This document shows, one piece after another, positions 15,469-21,970 of a stretch of 21,970 nt of DNA. Position 1 is the stretch's first letter. Each line of letters starts with the position of its first letter. The notes beneath the pieces were generated by a model, which saw nothing but the letters and a program-made list of their open reading frames with translations, was not told where the DNA came from and did not search any database. This DNA comes from Pedobacter sp. (GTDB lineage Bacteria; Bacteroidota; Bacteroidia; Sphingobacteriales; Sphingobacteriaceae): contig JAQBOT010000360.1 in NCBI GenBank assembly GCA_028287885.1, positions 1-21,970 on the forward strand, read 5' to 3'. Both the position numbers and the translations under genes were made by a program.

Positions 15469-16980
15469 TTAGTCTTTGTTTAAGGGTAAAGTGAACCAGT
15501 GGAAGCCGTCCCTTGCAATTAATGCTTCTGCATCTTCAGGCCCCCAGGAGTCTGCGGTATAGTTCGGGAAGCTCAAAGATTTTTTACTTTCCCAGGCTTT
15601 GATCACCGGCATCAATATTTCCCAAGCACTCTCCACCTGATCTGCACGCATAAATTGGGTTTGATCTCCAGTCATAACATCCAAAAGCAACGTCTCGTAG
15701 GCTTCCGGTGTATCAGAACTGTAAGTGCCCTTATAGTCGAATACCATGTCTACTGGATTGAGTACCATTGCCACACCAGGCCTTTTTGCCTGTACCTGCA
15801 GCCTGATACTCATTTCTGGTTGTATACTGATTATCAAGCGGTTTTGTTGCCAATTTTCAGTAACACTTGAAGGGAATACCTGGTGCGGAACATCCTTAAA
15901 CTGTATAGTTATTATCGATGAGGTCTGAAAAAGCCGTTTACCGGTACGTACGTAAAACGGTATTCCTTGCCAGCGCCAATTGTCTACGAAGAATTTTATC
16001 GCAGCAAATGTCTCGGTGTTTGAATCTGGATTTACATCCTTCTCATGCCTGTAACCAGAAACTTCTTTTCCTTCTACCCAGCCTTTAGCATATTGACCCC
16101 GTACCGTGCTATTGCGAATCTGCTCGGGTGTAAATGGACGCATCGCTTTCAATACATCCACCTTCTTGTTACGAATCTCATCTGCATCAAAGTTTATCGG
16201 GGTTTCCATGCCGATCAGACAAAGTAGCTGTAGAATATGGTTTTGGATCATATCCCTTAATGCACCGGCACCATCGTAATAGCCGCCACGGTCGCCAACG
16301 CCAAGCTGCTCGGTTACTGAAATCTGCACGTGGTCAATGAAGGTACGGTTCCACAGCGGCTCCATAAGGGAGTTCGCAAAGCGGAAAGCCATGATGTTTT
16401 GTACTGTTTCTTTGCCCAGGTAATGGTCAATCCTATAGATCTGCTTTTCAGTAAAGATGCTCGTCAGCAACTGGTTAAGTTCTTTTGCAGTTTCAAGATC
16501 CCTTCCAAACGGCTTCTCGATAACTATCCTGCAAGTTTCCTCATTGCCGGAAAGCTCATAAGTCGACAGGCACTGCGCTATAATTGGAAATAGGTTTGGC
16601 GCTACAGCAAGGTAATATATAACAAGGGTTTCAGGTCCAAAATCACTTTTGAATTCTTCAATCTTGGTTTTTAACGAAGCAAATGTCTCTGGGGCAGATA
16701 CGTCTACGGGCGTATAATGTAAGTGTTGGGAAAAGTCAGCCCAATGTTCATCGTCAACTTTACCGTTCCTTGAAAAACTACTTACGCCTTCCTTTAGAAT
16801 GTCTCTGAATTTATCGTCTGAAAGTTCTTTTCTGGCGGTGCCGATGATGGCATATTCTTCGGGCATGTAGCCATTACTACAAAGATTGTAGAGGGCAGGG
16901 GCTAATTTGCGCATATTCAGATCGCCGGTACCACCAAAGATTACGAATACGGTCGGAGTTAATTTAACAGCTCTTTTCAT
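15469..16980 (-). CDS. zwf: Glucose-6-phosphate 1-dehydrogenase
   Basis: Oxidises glucose 6-phosphate to 6-phosphogluconolactone with reduction of NADP (or NAD), the entry step of the oxidative pentose phosphate pathway. At 503 residues it is full length. The coenzyme motif is FGGTGDLNMRKLAPALYNL (15-33), with GTGDL in place of the more common GASGDL. EKPFGRDL (155-162) is present, and the active-site signature is RIDHYLGKE (183-191) with the catalytic His in DHY. FYVRTGKRL is also conserved. It sits between gnd (9 nt) and pgl (1 nt) in one transcription unit. Confidence 0.97.
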   Translation of the reverse strand: MKRAVKLTPTVFVIFGGTGDLNMRKLAPALYNLCSNGYMPEEYAIIGTARKELSDDKFRDILKEGVSSFSRNGKVDDEHWADFSQHLHYTPVDVSAPETFASLKTKIEEFKSDFGPETLVIYYLAVAPNLFPIIAQCLSTYELSGNEETCRIVIEKPFGRDLETAKELNQLLTSIFTEKQIYRIDHYLGKETVQNIMAFRFANSLMEPLWNRTFIDHVQISVTEQLGVGDRGGYYDGAGALRDMIQNHILQLLCLIGMETPINFDADEIRNKKVDVLKAMRPFTPEQIRNSTVRGQYAKGWVEGKEVSGYRHEKDVNPDSNTETFAAIKFFVDNWRWQGIPFYVRTGKRLFQTSSIITIQFKDVPHQVFPSSVTENWQQNRLIISIQPEMSIRLQVQAKRPGVAMVLNPVDMVFDYKGTYSSDTPEAYETLLLDVMTGDQTQFMRADQVESAWEILMPVIKAWESKKSLSFPNYTADSWGPEDAEALIARDGFHWFTLPLNKD

Positions 16981-16989
16981 GGTCTAAAA

Positions 16990-18396
16990 TTATGAGATGG
17001 GATTCCAGTTTGCATGGAAAATTCCATCTTCGTCAATACGTTCGAAAGTATGGGCGCCAAAGTAGTCTCTTTGAGCCTGAGTTAGATTGCTTGGCAGTCT
17101 TTTTGTTTTTAATGAATCAAAATAGGTTAAAGCAGAGGCGAAGGCAGAAATCGCGATACCACTCTGTACCCCAACACCAACGATCTTACGCATACCCTTT
17201 AAGTTCGCTGTAAGTTTCGCCTGGATATTGGCATCCAAGAAGAGATGTTCCAAATCTGGATTGCTGGAATATGCAGTATAGATGTCTTGAAGAAGTTCTG
17301 CACGAATGATGCAACCACCACGCCAGATCTTAGCAATCTCATCCAGTTTTAAAGCATACTCATAGCTTTCTGACGCTTGTGTCAACAAGTGTAAGCCCTG
17401 CGCATAAGAAACGATCATGGAAAAGTATAGTGCATCGCCAAGTTCAGCAACAAGTTCCTGACCTTCAAGTTCCACGGTATTTTCCCCGAATGCTTCCGAA
17501 AGTTGAACTCGCAGTGCTTTCAATTTAGAAAGGTCTCTACTAGTTACGGCTTCATTAATTGTAGGGATGGGACTTTGAAGATCCATTGATACCTGCGAGG
17601 TCCATTTTCCAGTGCCCTTTGACTTGGCTTCGTCTTTGATCAAGTTTATCAATAATTCGCCTGTCTTTTCGTCCTTAAACTTGAATACTTCAGCTGTAAC
17701 TTCCATCAGAAAAGACTTCATGCGGCCAGTATTCCATTCTGCAAAGGTAGCCTGTATTTTATCGTTTGAAAACCCTAAACCGGTTTGTAACAGTTCATAG
17801 GCTTCAGCTAGCAGTTGCATCATGGCATATTCTATCCCATTATGAACCATTTTTACAAAATGTCCGGAAGCACCAGGGCCTATATACGTTACACACGGTT
17901 CACCGTCTACTTTCGCAGAGACCGCTTCCAGAACTTCCTTCATTGCACTATATGCTTCCTTATCTCCGCCTGGCATCATGCTCGGGCCGAACCGTGCACC
18001 TTCTTCGCCTCCAGAAATCCCCATTCCAAAGAAATGGATGCCGGTTTGTGCAAGTTCCGATGCCCGCCGACTGGTGTCGGTAAAATGGGAGTTTCCACTG
18101 TCGATGATCATATCTCCTTCTTCCAACAAAGGCTTAAGCTCTGAGATTACACTATCCACTATAGGTCCTGCTGGTACAAGCAAAACGATACGTCTAGGAA
18201 GTTCAAGACTTTGTATAAAATCCTCAAGAACTCCAAAACCCCGTAACTTATGTTTCTCACCGTCTTCTTCCAGCTTTTTCAACATCTTGGGATCCTTATC
18301 ATAACCAGTAACTTGAAAGCCGTGGTCGGCCATATTAAGCAATAAGTTGCGGCCCATTGTGCCTAGACCGATCATTCCTAACGTGTATTTTTCCAT
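16990..18396 (-). CDS. gnd: 6-phosphogluconate dehydrogenase, decarboxylating
   Basis: Oxidatively decarboxylates 6-phosphogluconate to ribulose 5-phosphate, producing NADPH. The 468 residues match the long (dimeric) Gnd form. Motifs: coenzyme loop MIGLGTMGRNLLLNMADHGF (8-27), IDSGNSHF (98-105), substrate loop GISGGEEGARFGPSMMPGG (126-144), catalytic K182 and N186 in GHFVKMVHNGIEY, and SKGTGKWTSQ near 260-270. It is the first gene of the tight minus-strand series that runs through zwf and pgl into the polyketide genes. The gene order gnd-zwf-pgl means the pathway's third enzyme is translated first. A 10-bp stem hairpin lies in its 97-nt upstream gap. Confidence 0.97.
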   Translation of the reverse strand: MEKYTLGMIGLGTMGRNLLLNMADHGFQVTGYDKDPKMLKKLEEDGEKHKLRGFGVLEDFIQSLELPRRIVLLVPAGPIVDSVISELKPLLEEGDMIIDSGNSHFTDTSRRASELAQTGIHFFGMGISGGEEGARFGPSMMPGGDKEAYSAMKEVLEAVSAKVDGEPCVTYIGPGASGHFVKMVHNGIEYAMMQLLAEAYELLQTGLGFSNDKIQATFAEWNTGRMKSFLMEVTAEVFKFKDEKTGELLINLIKDEAKSKGTGKWTSQVSMDLQSPIPTINEAVTSRDLSKLKALRVQLSEAFGENTVELEGQELVAELGDALYFSMIVSYAQGLHLLTQASESYEYALKLDEIAKIWRGGCIIRAELLQDIYTAYSSNPDLEHLFLDANIQAKLTANLKGMRKIVGVGVQSGIAISAFASALTYFDSLKTKRLPSNLTQAQRDYFGAHTFERIDEDGIFHANWNPIS

Positions 18397-18419
18397 TTGA
18401 TATTGTTTTTTCGGTTATC

Positions 18420-18451
18420 CAATCTTACTATGAGACAGTTGAGTAAGATTG
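18420..18451 (-). promoter_or_regulatory. Inverted repeat in the leader of the gnd-zwf-pgl operon
   Basis: CAATCTTACT (18420-18429) and AGTAAGATTG (18442-18451) form a perfect 10-bp stem around a 12-nt loop. It lies 24-55 nt before the gnd ATG. A second, weaker stem CTGCT/AGCAG lies at 18459-18480. Neither is followed by a T run on the minus strand, so a terminator for the upstream kinase gene is not well supported. An operator or leader hairpin is possible. Confidence 0.45.
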
Positions 18452-18493
18452 ATTTTATCTGCTAATGTTTTATTCAGCAGCTATTAAATGATT

Positions 18494-19252
18494 CTATTTA
18501 TTCGGGTATGTAGTGTGAACATGGTACTTTTCCTTCGCAGCCCATAACTTAGCACCTCCCTTTATACCTTCTCTGTTGTTAACAAGCTTCATGTTTCCTT
18601 CCAATTCAAAGTCGATCTCTTTTGAGTTTCCCCCACCGAGATAAAGTTGGTCGTAGTTAAAAACCGTTTTATATATTTCTATGATCCGCTGCAAGCGATC
18701 GTTCCACTCTTTTTTCCCGATCTCTTTAAATGCTTTATCGCCAATGTAGTCATCATAATCTTTGTTTTTAGAGATAGGCATATGGGCAAGCTCCAGATGT
18801 GGCAACAGTTGTCCGTCAAACAAGAGGGCCGTTCCAAAGCCAGTACCAAGCGTAAGTACAATTTCAAAGCCTTTACCTTTAACAATAGCAAGTGCCTGTT
18901 GGTCGGCATCATTCACCAGTCGCACTGGTTTCTTAAATAGGTTACTGATTTGCTGGGCAAGATCTACATCCTTCCATTTCTTTTTCGCAAGATTCGGGGC
19001 AGTTTGCACTTTGCCGTACTTAACGTAACCGGGAAATCCTACTGCAATTCGCTCAAAGCCGGGGAGCGTAGCAGCAAGCTGTTTAATTACTTCCAGCACC
19101 GCTTGCGGGGTGGAAATAACCGGGGTGGGTAACTTTGTGTAATCTGATAGAACATCGCCTCCAAGAGTGACCAAACAGGCTTTGATGCTGCTTCCACCAA
19201 TATCAATGGAAAGGATTTTAGTTGATTTATCTAGTTCCGGAGTTGTTGGCAT
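18494..19252 (-). CDS. ROK-family sugar kinase, polyphosphate glucokinase-like
   Basis: A 252-residue ASKHA kinase. Phosphate-1 loop SIDIGGSSIKACLV (15-28), catalytic region RLVNDADQQALA (111-122) with D115 the likely base, phosphate-2 loop VLTLGTGFGTALLFDG (132-147), LPHLELAHMP (150-159), and adenosine loop YLGGGNS (204-210). It lacks the zinc motif CxCGxxGC of classic ROK glucokinases and repressors, and has no DNA-binding domain. The short length and the ELAH and KKEWNDRLQRII segments resemble actinobacterial polyphosphate glucokinases, which phosphorylate glucose from polyphosphate or ATP. Its product, glucose 6-phosphate, is the substrate of Zwf, encoded two genes downstream. Polyphosphate use is inferred from resemblance and from ppk1-ppx in the same window. 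Confidence 0.82.
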   Translation of the reverse strand: MPTTPELDKSTKILSIDIGGSSIKACLVTLGGDVLSDYTKLPTPVISTPQAVLEVIKQLAATLPGFERIAVGFPGYVKYGKVQTAPNLAKKKWKDVDLAQQISNLFKKPVRLVNDADQQALAIVKGKGFEIVLTLGTGFGTALLFDGQLLPHLELAHMPISKNKDYDDYIGDKAFKEIGKKEWNDRLQRIIEIYKTVFNYDQLYLGGGNSKEIDFELEGNMKLVNNREGIKGGAKLWAAKEKYHVHTTYPNK

Positions 19253-19361
19253 AGTTATTTATTTTGTCGAATAAATTTATTAATTCTTTTTACAATGCCG
19301 CGCTTTATTCTACAATGTCTAATAAAACAATACACTGCACAGTTATGTTTGTAAAACAAGT
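19253..19361. other. Intergenic gap upstream of the ROK kinase gene
   Basis: A 109-nt AT-rich gap between the acyltransferase stop and the kinase start. It holds a perfect 12-bp palindrome, AATAAATTTATT (19270-19281), 17 nt before the kinase ATG. No clear terminator and no convincing TTTG/TAnnTTTG promoter pair is seen on the minus strand. Confidence 0.3.
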
Positions 19362-20237
19362 TTAAACTTCTGGTTTGTGTTTCCATCGCCTATGGCTCCA
19401 GAGCCAGTATTCGGGCTTTTCATTTATTATGCTTTCGAGCATACGGACATGTGCAATTGTTATATCATTTGGCGAGGTTACTGCAGGCTCCATGCATAGT
19501 GGAACACATTCCACTTCATAATAGCCACGCTTTATAACCGTTGTTTTGAAATAAAAAATTGGCCTGCTGGTTCTTAATGCCAATTTCTCTAAGCCAGGTA
19601 GGATTGCTGTTGGTTGATGAAGAAATTCTATCCAGTACGTAGACTCCGTTTTAAGTGGGGTTTGGTCATTTGCGAACAAGAATACAGTTGGCCTGTCTTT
19701 ACTTTCCATGATTGCACGCAACGTTTGTTTCATTGGGATAAAATGGTTGCCAAACCTGGTACGGATCTTTGTAAACCACCGGCCAAAAAGTTCATTTGAT
19801 ACTGGTTTATAAATTCCATAGATCTCTGCCTGCATGTGTAAGCCGAGTGCCAGCGTTCCCCACTCCCAATTTCCATAATGCGCAGAACAGGCAAAAATAC
19901 TTTTACCACGGCTAAGGTAGCCGGTTATGAGCTCCAGGTTTTTAAATTGGAACCTGTTTTGAAGCTCAGCCTTTGATATACTAGCCATCTTGACGATTTC
20001 CACGATCAAAGAGGTAAGGTGTCGATAGTATCCTTTTTCAATTGTTGTTATTTCCGCCTGACTCTTGTCCGGGAAAGAATTCTTAAGATTTTCTCTAACA
20101 ACCTTACGGCGATAACCGATCACATGGTACAGTACATAGTACAAGAAATCTGCAATAACATAAAGTACCTGCAAGGGAAGTAGGGACAACAGGTTCAAGA
20201 TCAAGATCCCCAATTTCGAAGCGGCTTGTTTAATCAT
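19362..20237 (-). CDS. LpxL/HtrB-type lysophospholipid acyltransferase (lipid A late acyltransferase family)
   Basis: A 291-residue acyltransferase of the LpxL/LpxM family, which transfers an acyl chain from ACP to a lipid A precursor at the inner membrane. An N-terminal hydrophobic segment (about 10-40, LGILILNLLSLLPLQVLYVI) anchors it. The catalytic HX4E box is H120-E125 in ACSAHYGNWEWG. GRWFTKIRTRFGNHFIP and VFLFANDQTP match further conserved blocks, and the usual C-terminal PEYWLWSHRRWK is present. It is the first gene of the same-strand run 20237-9388, but gaps of 109 and 97 nt make a single transcript uncertain. Related enzymes in flexirubin and aryl-polyene clusters act on non-lipid-A substrates, so the acceptor is not fixed by sequence. 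Confidence 0.88.
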   Translation of the reverse strand: MIKQAASKLGILILNLLSLLPLQVLYVIADFLYYVLYHVIGYRRKVVRENLKNSFPDKSQAEITTIEKGYYRHLTSLIVEIVKMASISKAELQNRFQFKNLELITGYLSRGKSIFACSAHYGNWEWGTLALGLHMQAEIYGIYKPVSNELFGRWFTKIRTRFGNHFIPMKQTLRAIMESKDRPTVFLFANDQTPLKTESTYWIEFLHQPTAILPGLEKLALRTSRPIFYFKTTVIKRGYYEVECVPLCMEPAVTSPNDITIAHVRMLESIINEKPEYWLWSHRRWKHKPEV

Positions 20238-20297
20238 GCATTTAATTCTTTCTGCCGCTAATTTAGGTTTTAGCAGGTATAATTTGCTATAAAATTA

Positions 20298-20327
20298 ATA
20301 ATCTATGCCTCGTTTCATCGAATCAAA
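20298..20327 (-). promoter_or_regulatory. Possible promoter of the acyltransferase gene
   Basis: On the minus strand TTTG (20327-20324) is followed after 18 nt by TAGATTAT (20305-20298), a partial match to the Bacteroidota -33/-7 pair TTTG and TAnnTTTG. It lies about 60 nt before the ATG. The TTTG falls in one arm of a short inverted repeat, CAAAGC/GCTTTG (20324-20342). The match is partial and the spacing slightly short. Confidence 0.25.
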
Positions 20328-20415
20328 GCCGATTCCGCTTTGTACTTGCCCCTAGATAGCACCAGGCGGTCGCTCTAGTATGGGTATCGTTTGTTGGTCC
20401 TAAAATGTATTGGTA

Positions 20416-20453
20416 TAAAAAAGCCCCCGTAAAGCGTGTAGCTTTTTGGGGGC
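20416..20453 (-). terminator. Intrinsic terminator after the DUF4142 lipoprotein gene
   Basis: Read on the minus strand, GCCCCC-AA-AAAGC-TACAC-GCTTT-AC-GGGGGC is a hairpin with a six-pair GC-rich base, a small internal loop, a five-pair upper stem and a 5-nt loop (20423-20453). It is followed directly by six T (20422-20417). It lies about 65 nt past the stop of the DUF4142 gene. This is the clearest terminator in the window. Confidence 0.88.
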
Positions 20454-20518
20454 AGTTTAATGTTTTTGCATATGCGGGCACTTTACCAATAGCCGCCTTT
20501 CCTTGCTCCAGAACAAGA

Positions 20519-21121
20519 TTACTTGTTCACTGTGCTTTGAAGTGCAGTGGCTTTCTTGTAGTGTCCTTGAATAATCGGTAGGGTTTTGGTTGCAAAACCA
20601 CTGACTTCTTTATCTGGGTTTTTTACTCCCGCTGTAAACAGTGCAACAGTCTTCGCATGATCTGTAACCATCATACCCACATAATGCTTATCAAAGTCAG
20701 CCCCTGTCATTTGTTTCATCTCATCCAAATGATTTTTCTCTGCCGCAGGCAGAGAGGCAGGTAATGTGAATTTCTTCGCTGTTGCAATAGTTTTTAATTC
20801 GCCGTTTGCCTTAGTATGGTCTTTGACCATCAATTCAGCAAAATCCTTCACTGCAGCATTGGTAGACTGAGTTTGGGCAAGTTTCCCTGCTTCAACTTCC
20901 ATTAAGCCGCCTATCGCGGCCTGTTCCATAAAAGTGTTCGCGTTTGTTGAGGCTGGATTCATGGCTGAAGTATCTGTAGCCATTGTTGCCGTACTTGATG
21001 TTGTATCCATCTGCGCCGTATCGTTTGTTGATGCGTCAGACGTGCTGTTTTTTGATCCCGAGTTGCAGGCCTGAAGCATCAGAGCTGCCACAAAGGTGGT
21101 TGCCAAAAAGACTTTTTTCAT
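20519..21121 (-). CDS. DUF4142-domain lipoprotein
   Basis: A 200-residue exported lipoprotein. The signal peptide MKKVFLATTFVAALMLQAC ends in lipobox LQAC with C19 as the lipidated residue. A Ser/Thr/Asn-rich linker (20-62) follows, then a helical DUF4142 domain (about 63-197). The domain includes FMEQAAIGGLMEVEAGKLA, FAELMVKDHTKANGEL and HYVGMMVTDHAKTVALF, the His- and Glu-bearing helices of this ferritin-like family. Biochemical role unknown. Bacteroidota often encode several copies, frequently near stress genes. It is followed by a strong intrinsic terminator, and a DUF6496 gene lies 32 nt upstream on the same strand, so the two probably form one transcript. Confidence 0.92.
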   Translation of the reverse strand: MKKVFLATTFVAALMLQACNSGSKNSTSDASTNDTAQMDTTSSTATMATDTSAMNPASTNANTFMEQAAIGGLMEVEAGKLAQTQSTNAAVKDFAELMVKDHTKANGELKTIATAKKFTLPASLPAAEKNHLDEMKQMTGADFDKHYVGMMVTDHAKTVALFTAGVKNPDKEVSGFATKTLPIIQGHYKKATALQSTVNK

Positions 21122-21153
21122 TGTTTTAGGTTTAAATGATTTGGTTGCGTTGT

Positions 21154-21327
21154 TTACTTTTTCTTAGGAACTTTTGCGCCTGCTTTTCGTGCTTCCGAAA
21201 GCCCGATTGCAACAGCTTGCTTTTTAGAAGTTACCTTTTTCCCAGTTCCTGTTTTTAAGGTCCCTTTCTTTTCCTCATGCATTGCCTGCTCGACCTTCTC
21301 TCCGGCTTTTTCTGAGTATTTTGCCAT
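21154..21327 (-). CDS. DUF6496-family small basic protein
   Basis: A 57-residue lysine-rich protein of the DUF6496 type, recognised from MAKYSEKAGEKVEQAMHEEK, the central GTGKKVTSKKQAVAIGLSEA and the terminal KAGAKVPKKK. The start is taken at 21327 because that ATG begins the family's typical N-terminus; the ATG at 21363 would add 12 unrelated residues. Function unknown. Proteins of this kind are small, basic and probably nucleic-acid associated or stress related (inference). Located 32 nt upstream of the DUF4142 gene. Confidence 0.85.
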   Translation of the reverse strand: MAKYSEKAGEKVEQAMHEEKKGTLKTGTGKKVTSKKQAVAIGLSEARKAGAKVPKKK

Positions 21328-21546
21328 GATTTCTGATAATAGAGTTAAGCGTACAACAAGCATGAATACACACTTGTTTTTGGTATTGTTAGATAGATTA
21401 ACATTGTGTCTTCTTTGTGAATACTTGTTTGTTTAAATGTACTAACCTTTTATAAATCAATTAATTTGCTCATTCTTTTAGAAATTCTAACAACAGACAT
21501 TGAGTTGTACTAAGTTGGATTCTGGTAGGTATATGAAGCAATCAAA
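21328..21546. other. Intergenic region between the DUF6496 gene and the small membrane protein gene
   Basis: A 219-nt AT-rich stretch that should hold the promoter of the DUF6496-DUF4142 unit on the minus strand and the 3' end of the membrane protein transcript. I see no convincing TTTG/TAnnTTTG pair, no strong hairpin with a T run, and no additional reading frame with family resemblance. Confidence 0.3.
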
Positions 21547-21957
21547 CTAGTTGAGAATGAAGGTTTGCTTCAGGTACTCCGGATTTACCTTTTCAAAATA
21601 TAGCGAACGCACAGAACCCTTCAGAACACCAAAGTCAGCTTTTGTAATAGACAATCTAGTCCTGTAGATTTCTTCTGGCAATTCAAAGTCATTGTAAGTT
21701 TCGAATATCAAATGAAAGTGTTCCTTTCCCCGTTGTGCCACTGAGGGACTGAGTGAGATGTTTAATGCCCGGTTGATCTTTCTACTTTCCAGAGGCGTGG
21801 TGTAGAATCCATATTTGTGCTGGAAGCTCAGCATTTTGGAGCTAATAATCAACTTCTCATTTCCGTAACAGTGGGAGAGTGTTAACCAGCCTGAAAAGAT
21901 TGCCAAGAGCAAGCCAAGCACAAAAAGCCCGAGCAACCAATCTATCAATGCAAACAT
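21547..21957 (-). CDS. Small single-span membrane protein of unknown function (possibly 5'-truncated)
   Basis: A 136-residue protein from the ATG at 21957. GTG codons at 21960 and 21963 and two more open codons reach the window edge, so the true start could lie outside. Residues about 5-28 form one membrane span (DWLLGLFVLGLLLAIFSGWL). The rest is a soluble beta-rich domain (KLIISSKMLSFQHKYGFYTT, then HFHLIFETYNDF). The strand pattern after a membrane span resembles small PH-like bacterial membrane proteins, but no family is recognised. The short C-terminal tail (PEYLKQTFILN) is unremarkable. Confidence 0.65.
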   Translation of the reverse strand: MFALIDWLLGLFVLGLLLAIFSGWLTLSHCYGNEKLIISSKMLSFQHKYGFYTTPLESRKINRALNISLSPSVAQRGKEHFHLIFETYNDFELPEEIYRTRLSITKADFGVLKGSVRSLYFEKVNPEYLKQTFILN

Positions 21958-21970
21958 CACCACAGCGACA

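Noticed and set aside
17766..18144. Two overlapping plus-strand frames of 105 and 109 residues opposite gnd
   Set aside because: Compositionally odd, no family resemblance, and fully opposite a conserved enzyme gene.
20324..20342. Inverted repeat CAAAGC/GCTTTG upstream of the acyltransferase gene as a terminator or operator
   Set aside because: Only 6 bp per arm with no T run; too short to claim on its own, and noted only within the promoter entry.
20238..20416. Possible small RNA or tRNA in the 179-nt gap upstream of the acyltransferase gene
   Set aside because: No cloverleaf, no T-loop sequence and no recognisable RNA family features were found.
1..21970. Defence island, mobile element, CRISPR array or toxin-antitoxin pair
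   Set aside because: I scanned for transposase, integrase, Cas, restriction and toxin motifs and for regularly spaced repeats and found none; the region reads as stable chromosomal DNA.

Overview
The window reads as chromosomal DNA from a member of the Bacteroidota, most likely family Sphingobacteriaceae (Pedobacter or Mucilaginibacter type). This is inferred from three things: DUF4142 and DUF6496 small proteins, weak or absent Shine-Dalgarno sequences, and a good match to the Bacteroidota -7 promoter element (TAnnTTTG). No rRNA, tRNA, CRISPR array, transposase or integrase is visible, and coding density is high. Essentially all genes look intact. RNase R is cut by the left edge, and a small membrane protein at the right edge may be cut too.

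Layout. Positions 1-3367 (minus strand) hold RNase R, preceded by a fused two-domain oligopeptide-type ABC ATPase. At 3430-4743 (plus) is a conserved 437-residue protein of unknown function. At 4746-5674 (minus) is a two-gene unit of YajQ and a GNAT acetyltransferase. From 5825 to 9391 (plus) come a lysine/alanine-rich basic protein, polyphosphate kinase (ppk1) and a short Ppx/GppA phosphatase. From 18396 down to 9388 (minus) runs a tight ten-gene series. It begins with gnd, zwf and pgl (oxidative pentose phosphate pathway). It continues with a lipid/polyketide gene set: FAD oxidoreductase, SAM methyltransferase, type III polyketide synthase, FabZ-like dehydratase, ketoacyl-ACP synthase, acyl carrier protein and phosphopantetheinyl transferase. 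Upstream on the same strand are a ROK sugar kinase resembling polyphosphate glucokinase (18494-19252) and an LpxL-type acyltransferase (19362-20237). The right end carries a DUF4142 lipoprotein with a clear intrinsic terminator, a DUF6496 protein and the small membrane protein.

How the genes may work together. The most notable locus is 9388-14732. A type III PKS with a complete Cys-His-Asn triad sits among a methyltransferase and a flavin oxidoreductase, the same kind of partners found in bacterial phenolic-lipid (SrsABC-type) operons. Added to these is a small dedicated acyl-ACP module (dehydratase, ketosynthase, ACP and its own PPTase) that could build or tailor an acyl starter. The product is probably an alkylresorcinol, alkylpyrone or related phenolic lipid; this is inference. 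The operon follows pgl after only 9 nt, so it may be co-transcribed with the NADPH-producing oxidative pentose phosphate genes. A second theme is polyphosphate: ppk1 makes it, ppx degrades it, and the ROK kinase may use it to make glucose 6-phosphate, the substrate of the zwf product.
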